A DNA stretch of 52,205 bases. Origin: Nocardia carnea (lineage in GTDB: Bacteria; Actinomycetota; Actinomycetes; Mycobacteriales; Mycobacteriaceae). A model generated the notes under the pieces. It ran no database searches, was not told the DNA's origin, and saw only the letters and a program-made list of their open reading frames with translations. The first letter of the stretch is position 1, and each line of letters starts with the position of its first letter. The stretch is taken from the NCBI RefSeq assembly GCF_029868325.1, contig NZ_JARWNW010000088.1:1-52205 (forward strand), written 5' to 3'. Position numbers and translations under genes: made by a program. Positions 25,538-32,686 of this stretch are shown piece after piece.

Positions 25538-25557
25538 ACTTGAATCCGGATTCAAGT
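25538..25557. promoter_or_regulatory. Perfect 20-bp palindrome operator
   Basis: ACTTGAATCCGGATTCAAGT is a perfect 20-bp palindrome, centred about 85 bp upstream of the acyl-CoA dehydrogenase GTG. Its size and position fit a TetR-family operator. The TetR gene at 22358 in the same block is the obvious candidate regulator, but I saw no second copy in front of that gene. Confidence 0.75.
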
Positions 25558-25709
25558 AGTGACTCGCCTCGGCCGGCCGCGACGTGGGCCGGTGCGTGGC
25601 CGGGTATCTCGAGAGCCTCATCGATCTCGGGATACCGCGGCCGGGGCGTCCCCTTCTCAGGCCCCCTCAGGAACCTCGCGGGCCGCAGAGGTGCCTGCGC
25701 GGCCTCGCC

Positions 25710-26987
25710 TCAGGTGTAGGTCGCGGGACGGGCCGCGGCCTGCTCGACACCCAGCAAGGGCGAGCTCGGCGGGAAAGTGACCGGGAGTTCCACCAGCGAC
25801 CGATGGAACGGACCCGGGCGCCAGGCCGGTTCGTCGCCGGGAAAGTCGGCACGCATCTCCGGGATGGCGTCCAGCAGCTGATCGATCGCCCCTTCGGCGA
25901 TGATGTAGGCCAGCGACTGCGCGGGGCAGGCATGCGGACCGAGACCCCACGCGAGATGGGCACGATTACCGGTGAGCTCCGAGGCCCGGATCTTGGGATC
26001 GTTGTTACAGGCGGCCATACTGATCACCACCGGCTGATGCGCCGGCAACCAGACATCGTCGAGCAGGATCGGCATCCGCGGATAGGTCACCAGCAGATTC
26101 GCCAGCGGCGGATCGTTGAACAGCACCTCGTCCAGGGCATCGCGCGAGGTGAGGTTGCCGCCGAGCACACTGCCACCGAACCGGTCGTCGGTGAGGATCA
26201 GCAGCAGGGTGTTGACGATCAGATTGAGTTCGAATTCGATCCCGGTGCCGTACACCTGCGAAACATGGTGCGACACCTCTTCATCGGATAGCTCGGCCGG
26301 ATGCCGCAACAGTACCGAGGTGATATCGGCCCCGGGGTCCTCCCGCTTCGTCGCCACCAGCTTCGCCAGGGCCTCACCCAGCATCCGGCTACCGGCCTCG
26401 GCATCGATCCCCTCGAGCATGGCGGCGATACCGGCGGCGACCTGCTGCCCGACCTCCGGCGGGCTGCCGAGCAGATAGTTGATCACCTGGAACGACAAGG
26501 GGAAAACATACTGCTGGATGAGTTCGGCCCGGCCGTCCGCGCAGAACGAATTGATCAGCGGACCCGCGATGTTCTCCACCACGGCGTGGATGGCATACAT
26601 ATCCACTTCGTCGATACCGGCCGTGATCGCCTGCCGGTAGCGCAGGAATTCCTGACCGGCGCAGCGGCTGGCCATCGGCCGCCACTCCATCATCGGCAGC
26701 ACCGGGCACCCCGCCGGAACCCCCTTCTGCCAGGTCCGTGGATCGGCGGGGAAACGATCCGGATCGTTGAGTACACGCAGCGCGGTCGAGTAGCCGATCA
26801 CCAATGTGGCGGGCACCCCCGGGGCCAGCTCCACGGGTGCGAGCGAACCGTAGCGGCGGCGCATGTCCTGGTAGGCGCGATGTGGGTCGGCGGCGAACTC
26901 CGGGAGATACAGCGCGTACCGGGGGTCGTCGTACGAACCGGGACCGGACGGGGCCGGGGCGAGCCTTCGATATTCCGAGCTGGTCAA
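25710..26987 (-). CDS. Cytochrome P450 lacking the ExxR motif (CYP157-like)
   Basis: A 425-residue bacterial class I-type P450. The heme-ligand loop is LAWGLGPHACPAQ with Cys354 as thiolate ligand. The K-helix ExxR motif is absent: EVLF at residues 287-290 takes its place. The I-helix lacks the acid-alcohol pair, reading TGIEFELN near 248-255. These departures, plus ALRVLNDPDRFPADPRTW and the PVLPMM segment, resemble the CYP157 group of streptomycetes, where ExxR is also lost. Start is TTG at 26987 with GGAG 7 nt upstream. Likely a monooxygenase needing ferredoxin partners encoded elsewhere; an altered or non-oxidative role is possible. Confidence 0.9.
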   Translation of the reverse strand: MTSSEYRRLAPAPSGPGSYDDPRYALYLPEFAADPHRAYQDMRRRYGSLAPVELAPGVPATLVIGYSTALRVLNDPDRFPADPRTWQKGVPAGCPVLPMMEWRPMASRCAGQEFLRYRQAITAGIDEVDMYAIHAVVENIAGPLINSFCADGRAELIQQYVFPLSFQVINYLLGSPPEVGQQVAAGIAAMLEGIDAEAGSRMLGEALAKLVATKREDPGADITSVLLRHPAELSDEEVSHHVSQVYGTGIEFELNLIVNTLLLILTDDRFGGSVLGGNLTSRDALDEVLFNDPPLANLLVTYPRMPILLDDVWLPAHQPVVISMAACNNDPKIRASELTGNRAHLAWGLGPHACPAQSLAYIIAEGAIDQLLDAIPEMRADFPGDEPAWRPGPFHRSLVELPVTFPPSSPLLGVEQAAARPATYT

Positions 26988-27119
26988 GAAGAAACTCCAT
27001 ACGTCTGGTAGCGGGACCGATGGTTTTCCACCGGCCGGGCACCGGTTCGAGCCTCCTCCTGCCTACTGACTCGAGCCGGAACGACGCGATGTTACGACAC
27101 CACCGGACTCTCTGTTCGT

Positions 27120-27157
27120 TTTCGAAAATGGTTGCCTACCCAGTCTTTTCGAGAAAC
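27120..27157. promoter_or_regulatory. Twin TTTTCGA-centred palindromes upstream of P450
   Basis: TTTTCGAAAA at 27120-27129 is a perfect palindrome. A second, imperfect copy, TTTTCGAGAAA, begins at 27147, about 27 bp away. Both lie in the AT-richer region upstream of the P450 (start 26987) and downstream of the APH-like gene. A regulator-binding role is inferred. Confidence 0.4.
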
Positions 27158-27252
27158 TCATTGGACTGGTCCGCATATCTGCCGACCCGGCTCGGCAGGC
27201 GAAAATACGGCTGACCGGGGCCGAGCCCGCCGGCCCGGCCACGATCCACCGC

Positions 27253-28425
27253 TCACACACCCAATGCGTCCAGCGAACGATTGTCGTGCACCGCAGTGGT
27301 AATCCGGCGCATAAGCGACAAACAGGTCTCCTGCGATTGCATTTCGGGTTGATAGGCGGCCCGGCCGATCGTGAACGCCCACGCGGCGTACGCGAACATC
27401 GATTGCTGCCGGTAGATCAGCCAGGCCTCGTCGAAGGACGGCGCGCGGCCACCGGCAGCCGCGAGTTCGTCCAGATAGGCCCGCAGCAGATCCTCGGCCC
27501 AGGCCCGGCGGTCGGCCGGCTCGCATCCCGAGTTCACCGTGTACGCGAAATCGTGACCCCAGCCGCCACGCATCACGACCTGCCAGTCGACGTATCCCAT
27601 CCGGCCGTCGGCGGTGCGGTAGGTCTGACCGATATGCGGGTCCCCATGTAGCAGGGTGTGCGGGAGTTCCCGCGTCGCCAGGTCCACCGCCCGTTCCACA
27701 CCGGCCCACAGCCGATCCGCCTGACCGTGCAACTCCTCGGGTACGACCTCCGCCGCCCGCTCCAGCCCCACCGTGCAGCGGGTCCGCATATCGATCGCGG
27801 CCAGGTACGCGGCCAGCGCCTCGTTCGTCGTCTTCAGCGGTTCGATCGCCGGGCTCTCCCAGAACGTGCCGTGCAACCGGGCCAGGTTGCGCACCAGATC
27901 TTCCATCTCCGCGCGGCCGATCGGCTCGGTGGGCTCGCTGAACACGGCACCCCGCGTCACGGCGATATCCTCCATCAGCGCGATCGAACGCCAGGACGCC
28001 GGATCGGAGGCGCCCCAATAACCGAGCGGCGCCTGGATATCGAGTTCCGGACGGAAGTCCCGGAAGAACCGGGTCTCCCCATCGATCATCTTGCCGCCGC
28101 CCAGCAGGATGCGCTGGCTGAGCGAGGTGGTGGTTTTCGCGAACAATGCCCGCGGCAATTCGGCGGCCCGCCCGGCCTCGTTGTATTCCACCCGGATCGC
28201 GGTCCGGGTGGAGGTGCCGCTGCTGCCACCGTCGATCTCGAACGAGAGGACCTCCGCACCGGGGGTGTCGCGGCACAGCACCGCGGTGAGCCATTCGGTG
28301 GTCAGCGCCGCCCCGGACGCGGGTACATCGTCGATGGTGCGGGCACGGTGCCCGGTGATCTTCTCCCCGAGAATATGCCCGCCCACCGTGGCGAGCCGCC
28401 CGAGCAGCCAGAGTTTGTGATTCAT
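27253..28425 (-). CDS. APH-like small-molecule phosphotransferase
   Basis: A 390-residue aminoglycoside-phosphotransferase-fold kinase. The ATP-site lysine is probably K97 (LFAKTTT), with a Glu in the GETRFFRDF helix. The catalytic loop is LLHGDPHIGQ (HGD 260-262, with Gln instead of the usual Asn), and the metal-binding DWQ is at 280-282. The protein lacks features of antibiotic kinases and resembles the actinobacterial APH/ecdysteroid-kinase-like proteins often found with lipid-degradation genes. The ATG at 28425 has GAGGCGGA upstream. Co-directional with the P450 and ACAD10/11-type genes, so a hydroxyacyl-CoA or hydroxylated lipid kinase role is plausible but unproven. Confidence 0.85.
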   Translation of the reverse strand: MNHKLWLLGRLATVGGHILGEKITGHRARTIDDVPASGAALTTEWLTAVLCRDTPGAEVLSFEIDGGSSGTSTRTAIRVEYNEAGRAAELPRALFAKTTTSLSQRILLGGGKMIDGETRFFRDFRPELDIQAPLGYWGASDPASWRSIALMEDIAVTRGAVFSEPTEPIGRAEMEDLVRNLARLHGTFWESPAIEPLKTTNEALAAYLAAIDMRTRCTVGLERAAEVVPEELHGQADRLWAGVERAVDLATRELPHTLLHGDPHIGQTYRTADGRMGYVDWQVVMRGGWGHDFAYTVNSGCEPADRRAWAEDLLRAYLDELAAAGGRAPSFDEAWLIYRQQSMFAYAAWAFTIGRAAYQPEMQSQETCLSLMRRITTAVHDNRSLDALGV

Positions 28426-28501
28426 TTCCGCCTCACTTTCCGGATGCGCGCGTGGACAGCCGCGCACCGCACCGGACCATCCGGCCCAGAATTCGTATTG
28501 C

Positions 28502-28517
28502 ATCGACAAGCGTCGAT
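28502..28517. promoter_or_regulatory. Inverted repeat upstream of APH-like gene
   Basis: ATCGAC and GTCGAT are perfect arms around AAGC, 77 bp before the APH-like start. A small operator or transcript-leader hairpin is possible. The rest of 28426-28642 shows no gene. Confidence 0.3.
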
Positions 28518-28642
28518 CTTGCGCCATATTGCCAGTGCCGGAATGGCTTTCGCGCAATTACCCCGATCGGTGCCCGATCCCCGGCGCACGCGGCGATATC
28601 AGAACGAGACGCCGGGTAACCCGGTTTCGGACGGGCGGGAAA

Positions 28643-28648
28643 TATAAT
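28643..28648 (+). promoter_or_regulatory. Consensus -10 box of RHH gene
   Basis: TATAAT matches the -10 consensus exactly and lies 35 nt before the start of the ribbon-helix-helix gene at 28684. No clear -35 is seen 16-18 nt upstream. A GTCGAC palindrome lies between the box and the gene, where an antitoxin could bind. Confidence 0.55.
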
Positions 28649-28683
28649 CGGGGCACCGACGACTGTCGACGAAAGACGGCTCC

Positions 28684-28911
28684 ATGGTGACGCTATCTGT
28701 TCGGCATGTACCGGACGCGGTGTACCGCGCCCTGCGGATACGCGCGGTCGACCACGGCCGCAGCCCGGAGGACGAAATCCTGGCGATCCTCGAGGAAGCG
28801 GTCCTGCCGCCCAGAGCCCGATTGGGCGCCATCCTCGCCGGAAACTGCCCCGATATCGCCCCCGGGGACGACGAGGAAGACCACTCGGCCGGTCCGGACG
28901 ATTCTCGCTGA
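28684..28911 (+). CDS. Orphan FitA-like ribbon-helix-helix antitoxin
   Basis: A 75-residue protein. Its first 45 residues (VTLSVRHVPDAVYRALRIRA and the GRSPEDEILAILEEA helix) match the Arc/MetJ ribbon-helix-helix fold of FitA/VapB-type antitoxins, which bind their own promoter and neutralise a PIN-domain toxin with the C-terminal tail. The tail here is acidic (PGDDEEDHSAGPDDSR). The usual overlapping vapC/fitB toxin gene is missing: only 26 bp separate its stop from the stop of the convergent TetR gene. It is either a solitary regulator or the remnant of a toxin-antitoxin pair. Confidence 0.78.
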   Translation: MVTLSVRHVPDAVYRALRIRAVDHGRSPEDEILAILEEAVLPPRARLGAILAGNCPDIAPGDDEEDHSAGPDDSR

Positions 28912-28937
28912 ACGGGTGCGCGAGGGCGCGGGCTCGA

Positions 28938-29546
28938 TCAGTCCCCGAGCCCGCGCAGCACGATATCGAGACCGCGCCGGAACTCTTCGGCGGGCGGGAG
29001 CGTGCGGGCGTCGGCCGCAGCACCGGAGAGGTGCGGGTACCGCTCGGGAGGTAGCTCGGACATGGTGACGGTGCCCGCCCCCGACAGTGCCGCGTAGTGC
29101 TCGTTCTGCAGGAATCCGAGCAGATAACCGATCAGCGTGCGCTGCGCGACGACCCGGTCGGTTCCGGTATGGCCGCCTTCGGTGAGCAGAGCCAGCATGG
29201 TTTCGATCAGTAGCAGTGAGCCGGGTGCGGCCTGGCGGTGACGGAGCACCAGTGGCACCGCGGCCGGATGCGCGGCCACCGCGTCCCGTAGGCGGTCCAT
29301 CAGAATCCGTATCCGGTCCGCCCAGTTCACCGCGGGCAGCGTGAGGTCGACCGTGCCGAAGATGTGGTCGACGACGAGGACTTCCAATGCCTGCCGATCG
29401 GCGACATACCGGTACAGCCCCATGGTGGCGATCGGCAGCTCGCGGGCGACCGCGCGCATGGTCAAGCCGGGCAGACCGTCCCGGTCGATCACCGCCAGCG
29501 CGGCGGCGACCAGTTGCTCATCGGTGAGGGAACGCGGCCTGGGCAC
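28938..29546 (-). CDS. TetR-family regulator (divergent from peroxiredoxin-like operon)
   Basis: A 202-residue TetR protein with helix-turn-helix LTMRAVARELPIATMGLYRY at residues ~30-50 and the TetR C-terminal all-helical domain of the TetR class (DRQALEVLVVDHIFG and on). GTG at 29546 is chosen because it starts at the usual short lead-in PRPRSLTDEQLVAAALAVI. The frame stays open 26 codons upstream. It faces the peroxiredoxin-like/YHS operon across 68 bp that contain a promoter and the palindrome GTACGTCGTAC, so it very likely represses that operon and itself. Effector unknown. Confidence 0.88.
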   Translation of the reverse strand: MPRPRSLTDEQLVAAALAVIDRDGLPGLTMRAVARELPIATMGLYRYVADRQALEVLVVDHIFGTVDLTLPAVNWADRIRILMDRLRDAVAAHPAAVPLVLRHRQAAPGSLLLIETMLALLTEGGHTGTDRVVAQRTLIGYLLGFLQNEHYAALSGAGTVTMSELPPERYPHLSGAAADARTLPPAEEFRRGLDIVLRGLGD

Positions 29547-29549
29547 GGG

Positions 29550-29577
29550 TTGACAGCGTACTGGATACGCGCATACT
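29550..29577 (+). promoter_or_regulatory. Promoter of peroxiredoxin-like operon
   Basis: A consensus -35 TTGACA at 29550-29555 is followed by 16 nt and the -10 CATACT at 29572-29577. It is 37 nt upstream of the ATG at 29615 and just upstream of the palindrome at 29589. Confidence 0.65.
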
Positions 29578-29588
29578 CGTTTATAAGC

Positions 29589-29599
29589 GTACGTCGTAC
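29589..29599. promoter_or_regulatory. Palindromic operator GTACGTCGTAC
   Basis: An 11-bp odd palindrome (GTACG, centre T, CGTAC) lies at about +5 to +15 of the predicted transcript and before the AAGGAG ribosome-binding site. It is in the divergent intergenic region and is a likely site for the TetR protein encoded at 28938. Confidence 0.55.
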
Positions 29600-29614
29600 T
29601 CTTAAGGAGATCAG

Positions 29615-30193
29615 ATGCCGCCACCCGACGGCGTATCCACCCGCACCCTGACGGGCATCAGCGGTGCCGCGATACCCCTCCCCGACCCCGATCACCTCAC
29701 CCACCTGCAATTTCGCCGTTTCGCCGGCTGCCCGGTCTGCAACCTGCACCTCCGGTCGGTGGTCACCCGGCTGCCCGAGATCCGGGCCGCCGGGATCCGC
29801 GAGGTGGCGGTCTTCCACTCGAGCGCCGCCGAACTCCGCACATACACCGCCGACCTGCCGCTCGACGTTATCGCCGACCCGGACCGCGCGCTGTATCGCG
29901 AATTCGGCGTCGAGACCGGCGCCCGCGCACTCCTGGACCCGCGCGGCTGGAGAACCATCGCCCGCGCGATCGGCACCGAACTACCCGGTCGGCGCGGTGA
30001 ACGCCCGGCGCCGCCCGCACGGCCCGAAGGCGGCCGCCTGGGGCTCCCCGCCGACTTCCTGATCCACCCCGATGGCACCGTCCTCGCCGCGAAGTACGGC
30101 GCCTACGCCGACGACCAATGGTCCGTCGGCGAACTGCTCGCCCTGGCCGCCCGCCACACCACCCCGATTCCCCTCACGACACCGGAGGAATGA
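29615..30193 (+). CDS. Peroxiredoxin-like (AhpC/TSA-fold) protein
   Basis: A 192-residue thioredoxin-fold protein. The segment FRRFAGCPVCNLHLRSVVTR near residues 33-52 carries a CPVC pair at the position of the peroxidatic cysteine of AhpC/TSA proteins. Next come VAVFHSSAAELRTY, DVIADPDRALYREFGVE and a C-terminal GLPADFLIHPDGTVLAAKYG. This is the peroxiredoxin-like group; peroxide or disulfide reduction in the cytosol is expected. AAGGAG lies 5 nt before the ATG. Its stop overlaps the next gene by 4 nt. It is divergent from a TetR gene and shares a palindrome-bearing promoter. Confidence 0.88.
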   Translation: MPPPDGVSTRTLTGISGAAIPLPDPDHLTHLQFRRFAGCPVCNLHLRSVVTRLPEIRAAGIREVAVFHSSAAELRTYTADLPLDVIADPDRALYREFGVETGARALLDPRGWRTIARAIGTELPGRRGERPAPPARPEGGRLGLPADFLIHPDGTVLAAKYGAYADDQWSVGELLALAARHTTPIPLTTPEE

Positions 30194-30810
30194 CCATCAT
30201 GATGACCCTCGAAATATCGGTCACCGGACGCGAACTCGACGCCCGTGCCGAACAGGACCTCGCCGACCGGGTGATGTCGGCGCTCAGCGGCTACGACGAA
30301 GCCCCGGACGCAACCATGGCCAAGGCGCGGGAATTCACCCATGTACTGATCCAGCAGCCGCGAACCTGGGTCACCGGCGGACCGGATACCGACTCCGCAC
30401 CCCGCTACCTGGTTCGATTGACGGTGCCGGGGTCCTGGAGCGGGGACCCGGATTTCGGCAAGAACATCGTCCCGATGATCACCGCGGCAATCGCCGGCAC
30501 CGAGCCCGACGCGGAGCGCCTGAATCGCGAACCGCACTGTGTCGTGCAGATAGTGGGTCTGCGCGAACACTGCGTCGGCACGCTCGGCCGGTCCACGACC
30601 AGCACCGAGCTGACCCGGCTGATGACCCAGGACTTCCGCGATTCCGGGCAGCTGCCCGCGGCCCCGGACGGGTTCACCATCGACCCGACCTGTGGGATGC
30701 AGGTCGAATGGGCGACCGCCCAGATCACCTACACCCATGAGGGAGTCGACTACGCGTTCTGCGCCCCCTCCTGCCGCAAGGTCTTCGTCGAGGATCACGT
30801 CCGGAGCTGA
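30190..30810 (+). CDS. YHS-domain protein with N-terminal tautomerase-like region
   Basis: A 206-residue protein. The C-terminal ~45 residues are a YHS domain, DPTCGMQVEWATAQITY followed by YAFCAPSCRKVFVEDH, with three cysteines in the pattern known from copper- or other heavy-metal-binding YHS domains. The N-terminal 150 residues (LEISVTGRELDARAEQDLAD and on) are not clearly recognised; the start weakly recalls tautomerase-type domains. GGAGG precedes the ATG at 30190, which overlaps the upstream stop by 4 nt. It is co-translated with the peroxiredoxin-like protein, so a metal or redox stress function is plausible. An ATG at 30199 is an alternative start. Confidence 0.8.
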   Translation: MTIMMTLEISVTGRELDARAEQDLADRVMSALSGYDEAPDATMAKAREFTHVLIQQPRTWVTGGPDTDSAPRYLVRLTVPGSWSGDPDFGKNIVPMITAAIAGTEPDAERLNREPHCVVQIVGLREHCVGTLGRSTTSTELTRLMTQDFRDSGQLPAAPDGFTIDPTCGMQVEWATAQITYTHEGVDYAFCAPSCRKVFVEDHVRS

Positions 30811-30836
30811 ACAACGGCGGGCGAGCAGAACCTCGT

Positions 30837-30858
30837 GCCGCCGAAAATACGTGGCGGC
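30837..30858 (+). terminator. Possible terminator after YHS gene
   Basis: GCCGCC at 30837-30842 and GGCGGC at 30853-30858 can pair around a 10-nt AT-richer loop, 27 bp past the YHS gene stop and 32 bp before the next gene. It could equally be an operator of the flavoprotein gene. Confidence 0.35.
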
Positions 30859-30890
30859 CCCCTGCCCGAAATGTCACGATCACGGCCATC

Positions 30891-31931
30891 ATGGATACCC
30901 CAGCTATTGTTATCGGCGCAGGCCAAGCCGGGATAGCCGGCGCACTGGCCCTCTCGGAGTACGGGTTCCGCCCGGTGGTGCTCGAAGCCGGATCGGATAC
31001 CGCCGGATCCTGGCCGAGCTACTACGACAGTCTGCGACTGTTCACCCCCGCGCATATGAACGCGCTCCCCGGCAAACCTTTTCCGGGTGATCCGCACCGG
31101 TACCCGACGCGCGATGAGGTGGCCGCATATCTGCGGCAGTGCGCGGCCGCGATACCGGGCGGGATACATACCGGGCACAGGGTCACCGCTGTGGACAGGG
31201 CCGGCGCAACGTTCCGGGTGCGCACCACCACCGGTGCCGAGTTCACCGCGCCGGTGGTGGTCTCGGCCACCGGCGGTTACGCCAATCCCTACCGTCCGGA
31301 GATCCCCGCATTGGCCGGCTACACCGGCGAGGTGTTACACGCCGCCGAGTACCGTCGCCCGCAACCGTTCACCGGGCAGCGGGTGGTGGTGGTCGGATCC
31401 GGTAACTCCGCCGTCCAGATAGCCATCGAACTCGCCGCCGAAACGCGGGTGATCCTGGCGCACCGCACGCCCCTGCGCTATGCGACGAACGAACCGATCC
31501 CGGCCGACTCACGATTCTGGCGGGCGATATCCCTGGCGTCCCGGCTGCCGATCGGGCGGTTCTTCCACAGCGGCACGATCCCCATCGTGGACACCGAGGG
31601 CTACCGGGACACGCTCGAACAGGGCAACCCCGAGTCCCGGCCGATGTTCGCCCGGGCCGATGAACGGGTGCTGCACTGGCCCGACGGCCACAGCGAGGAG
31701 GTGGATACCGTCGTCCTGGCCACCGGATACCGACCGGCACTGGCACATCTGAGCGCACTGTGCCCCGCCGATGCCGCGGGTTTCCCGTCACATCGGAACG
31801 GAATCTCGACTGCTCACCGGGGTCTGGCCTTCCTGGGCTTGGAATATCAGCGCAATATCCTCTCCGGCACCCTGCACGGCGTAGGACGCGACAGCCGCTA
31901 CCTGGCCCGGCGTCTCGCCCGATACAGCTGA
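30891..31931 (+). CDS. FAD/NADPH-dependent monooxygenase (CzcO/FMO-like)
   Basis: A 346-residue two-dinucleotide-domain flavoprotein. The FAD loop VIGAGQAG is at residues 7-14, and the NADP(H) loop VVVGSGNSAVQIA is near 167. Between them YTGEVLHAAEY matches the flavin-monooxygenase fingerprint FxGxxxHxxxW with Tyr substitutions, and VVLATGYRPA is near 280. Such CzcO-type proteins oxygenate heteroatoms or carbonyls; the name comes from metal-resistance loci. No strong ribosome-binding site is seen. It lies 80 bp after the YHS gene on the same strand, behind a possible hairpin, and may belong to the same response. Substrate unknown. Confidence 0.88.
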   Translation: MDTPAIVIGAGQAGIAGALALSEYGFRPVVLEAGSDTAGSWPSYYDSLRLFTPAHMNALPGKPFPGDPHRYPTRDEVAAYLRQCAAAIPGGIHTGHRVTAVDRAGATFRVRTTTGAEFTAPVVVSATGGYANPYRPEIPALAGYTGEVLHAAEYRRPQPFTGQRVVVVGSGNSAVQIAIELAAETRVILAHRTPLRYATNEPIPADSRFWRAISLASRLPIGRFFHSGTIPIVDTEGYRDTLEQGNPESRPMFARADERVLHWPDGHSEEVDTVVLATGYRPALAHLSALCPADAAGFPSHRNGISTAHRGLAFLGLEYQRNILSGTLHGVGRDSRYLARRLARYS

Positions 31932-32101
31932 ACCGGGTCGCCTGCGGCGCGGCCGTTCACACCGGAACCCCACGGCCGGACCCGGTCCCGGCCGGGCTAC
32001 GCCACACGGGAGAAACGGAAACGGGCACAGCGGCGACACCCAGGTAGATATTCTCTTCAACGCGGAACACCGACAGTCCTCTACTGGATCAGGGAGCCCA
32101 G

Positions 32102-32635
32102 ATGCCTCGCGCACGTCAGCTCGTCACCGCAGCACTCGCCCCGGCAACCGCCGTCGCCGCGGCCGCCGCCCTCCTCACGGCCGGCGCCGGCACCGCGGCG
32201 GCCCAGCCACCGTCGTCGACCGTTATGACCTGCGGCAGCGCGAATCCGCTGGCGTGGGCACCACCGTTCACCTGGCATATCCGGGCGAGTTCGGGGGCCA
32301 GCCGCCCACCGGGCGGGGAACTGGAACCGGCGCTGCTGCTCAGCGGCGACAACGATCTGCCGAACCCGCCCGCGAGCCTGTTCCCGATTCCGACCACCAC
32401 GCCGTACGGCACCCAGGTGCAGGTCGACTGGCACAACGAGACCACCGGCGCGTCCGGTACCAGCGTCAGCGATGAGGAAATGCTGAAGGGTAAACCGGGG
32501 ATTCCGGTGAACCGCACCTGGACCGGCGTCGGCACTGTCGCCTTCACGGTGACCGCCCGCACCGGCGGCGGCTGGTGGTGGCTCAACACCCAGAACGCGG
32601 TCTGCCGCGGCACCATCTCGGTTCTCCCCGACTGA
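32102..32635 (+). CDS. Secreted protein of unknown function
   Basis: A 177-residue exported protein. The signal peptide is long and Ala-rich (TAVAAAAALLTAGAGTAAA) with likely cleavage after AAA-QP near residue 36. The mature domain is beta-rich, with TCGSANPLAWAPPFTWHI at its start, TPYGTQVQVDWHNETTG in the middle and GWWWLNTQNAVCRGTISVL at the end. Two cysteines probably form one disulfide. GGGAG lies 5 nt before the ATG. Monocistronic and convergent with the MocR gene. I do not recognise the family. Confidence 0.8.
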   Translation: MPRARQLVTAALAPATAVAAAAALLTAGAGTAAAQPPSSTVMTCGSANPLAWAPPFTWHIRASSGASRPPGGELEPALLLSGDNDLPNPPASLFPIPTTTPYGTQVQVDWHNETTGASGTSVSDEEMLKGKPGIPVNRTWTGVGTVAFTVTARTGGGWWWLNTQNAVCRGTISVLPD

Positions 32636-32645
32636 TCCCCGTACG

Positions 32646-32679
32646 GGTACCGGTCGCGGACACCGTCCCGGCCGGTACC
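32646..32679. terminator. Hairpin between convergent genes
   Basis: GGTACCGG at 32646-32653 and CCGGTACC at 32672-32679 are perfect 8-bp arms with an 18-nt loop, in the 51-bp gap between the secreted protein stop (32635) and the MocR stop (32687). It would serve both directions. Confidence 0.5.
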
Positions 32680-32686
32680 GCGCGGG

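Noticed and set aside
23615..25543. 642-codon plus-strand frame
   Set aside because: Antisense to the acyl-CoA dehydrogenase and thioesterase, both of which have strong motifs and ribosome-binding sites.
27040..27075. GGTTCGAGCC resembling a tRNA T-loop
   Set aside because: No acceptor stem, anticodon arm or D-arm can be folded around it.
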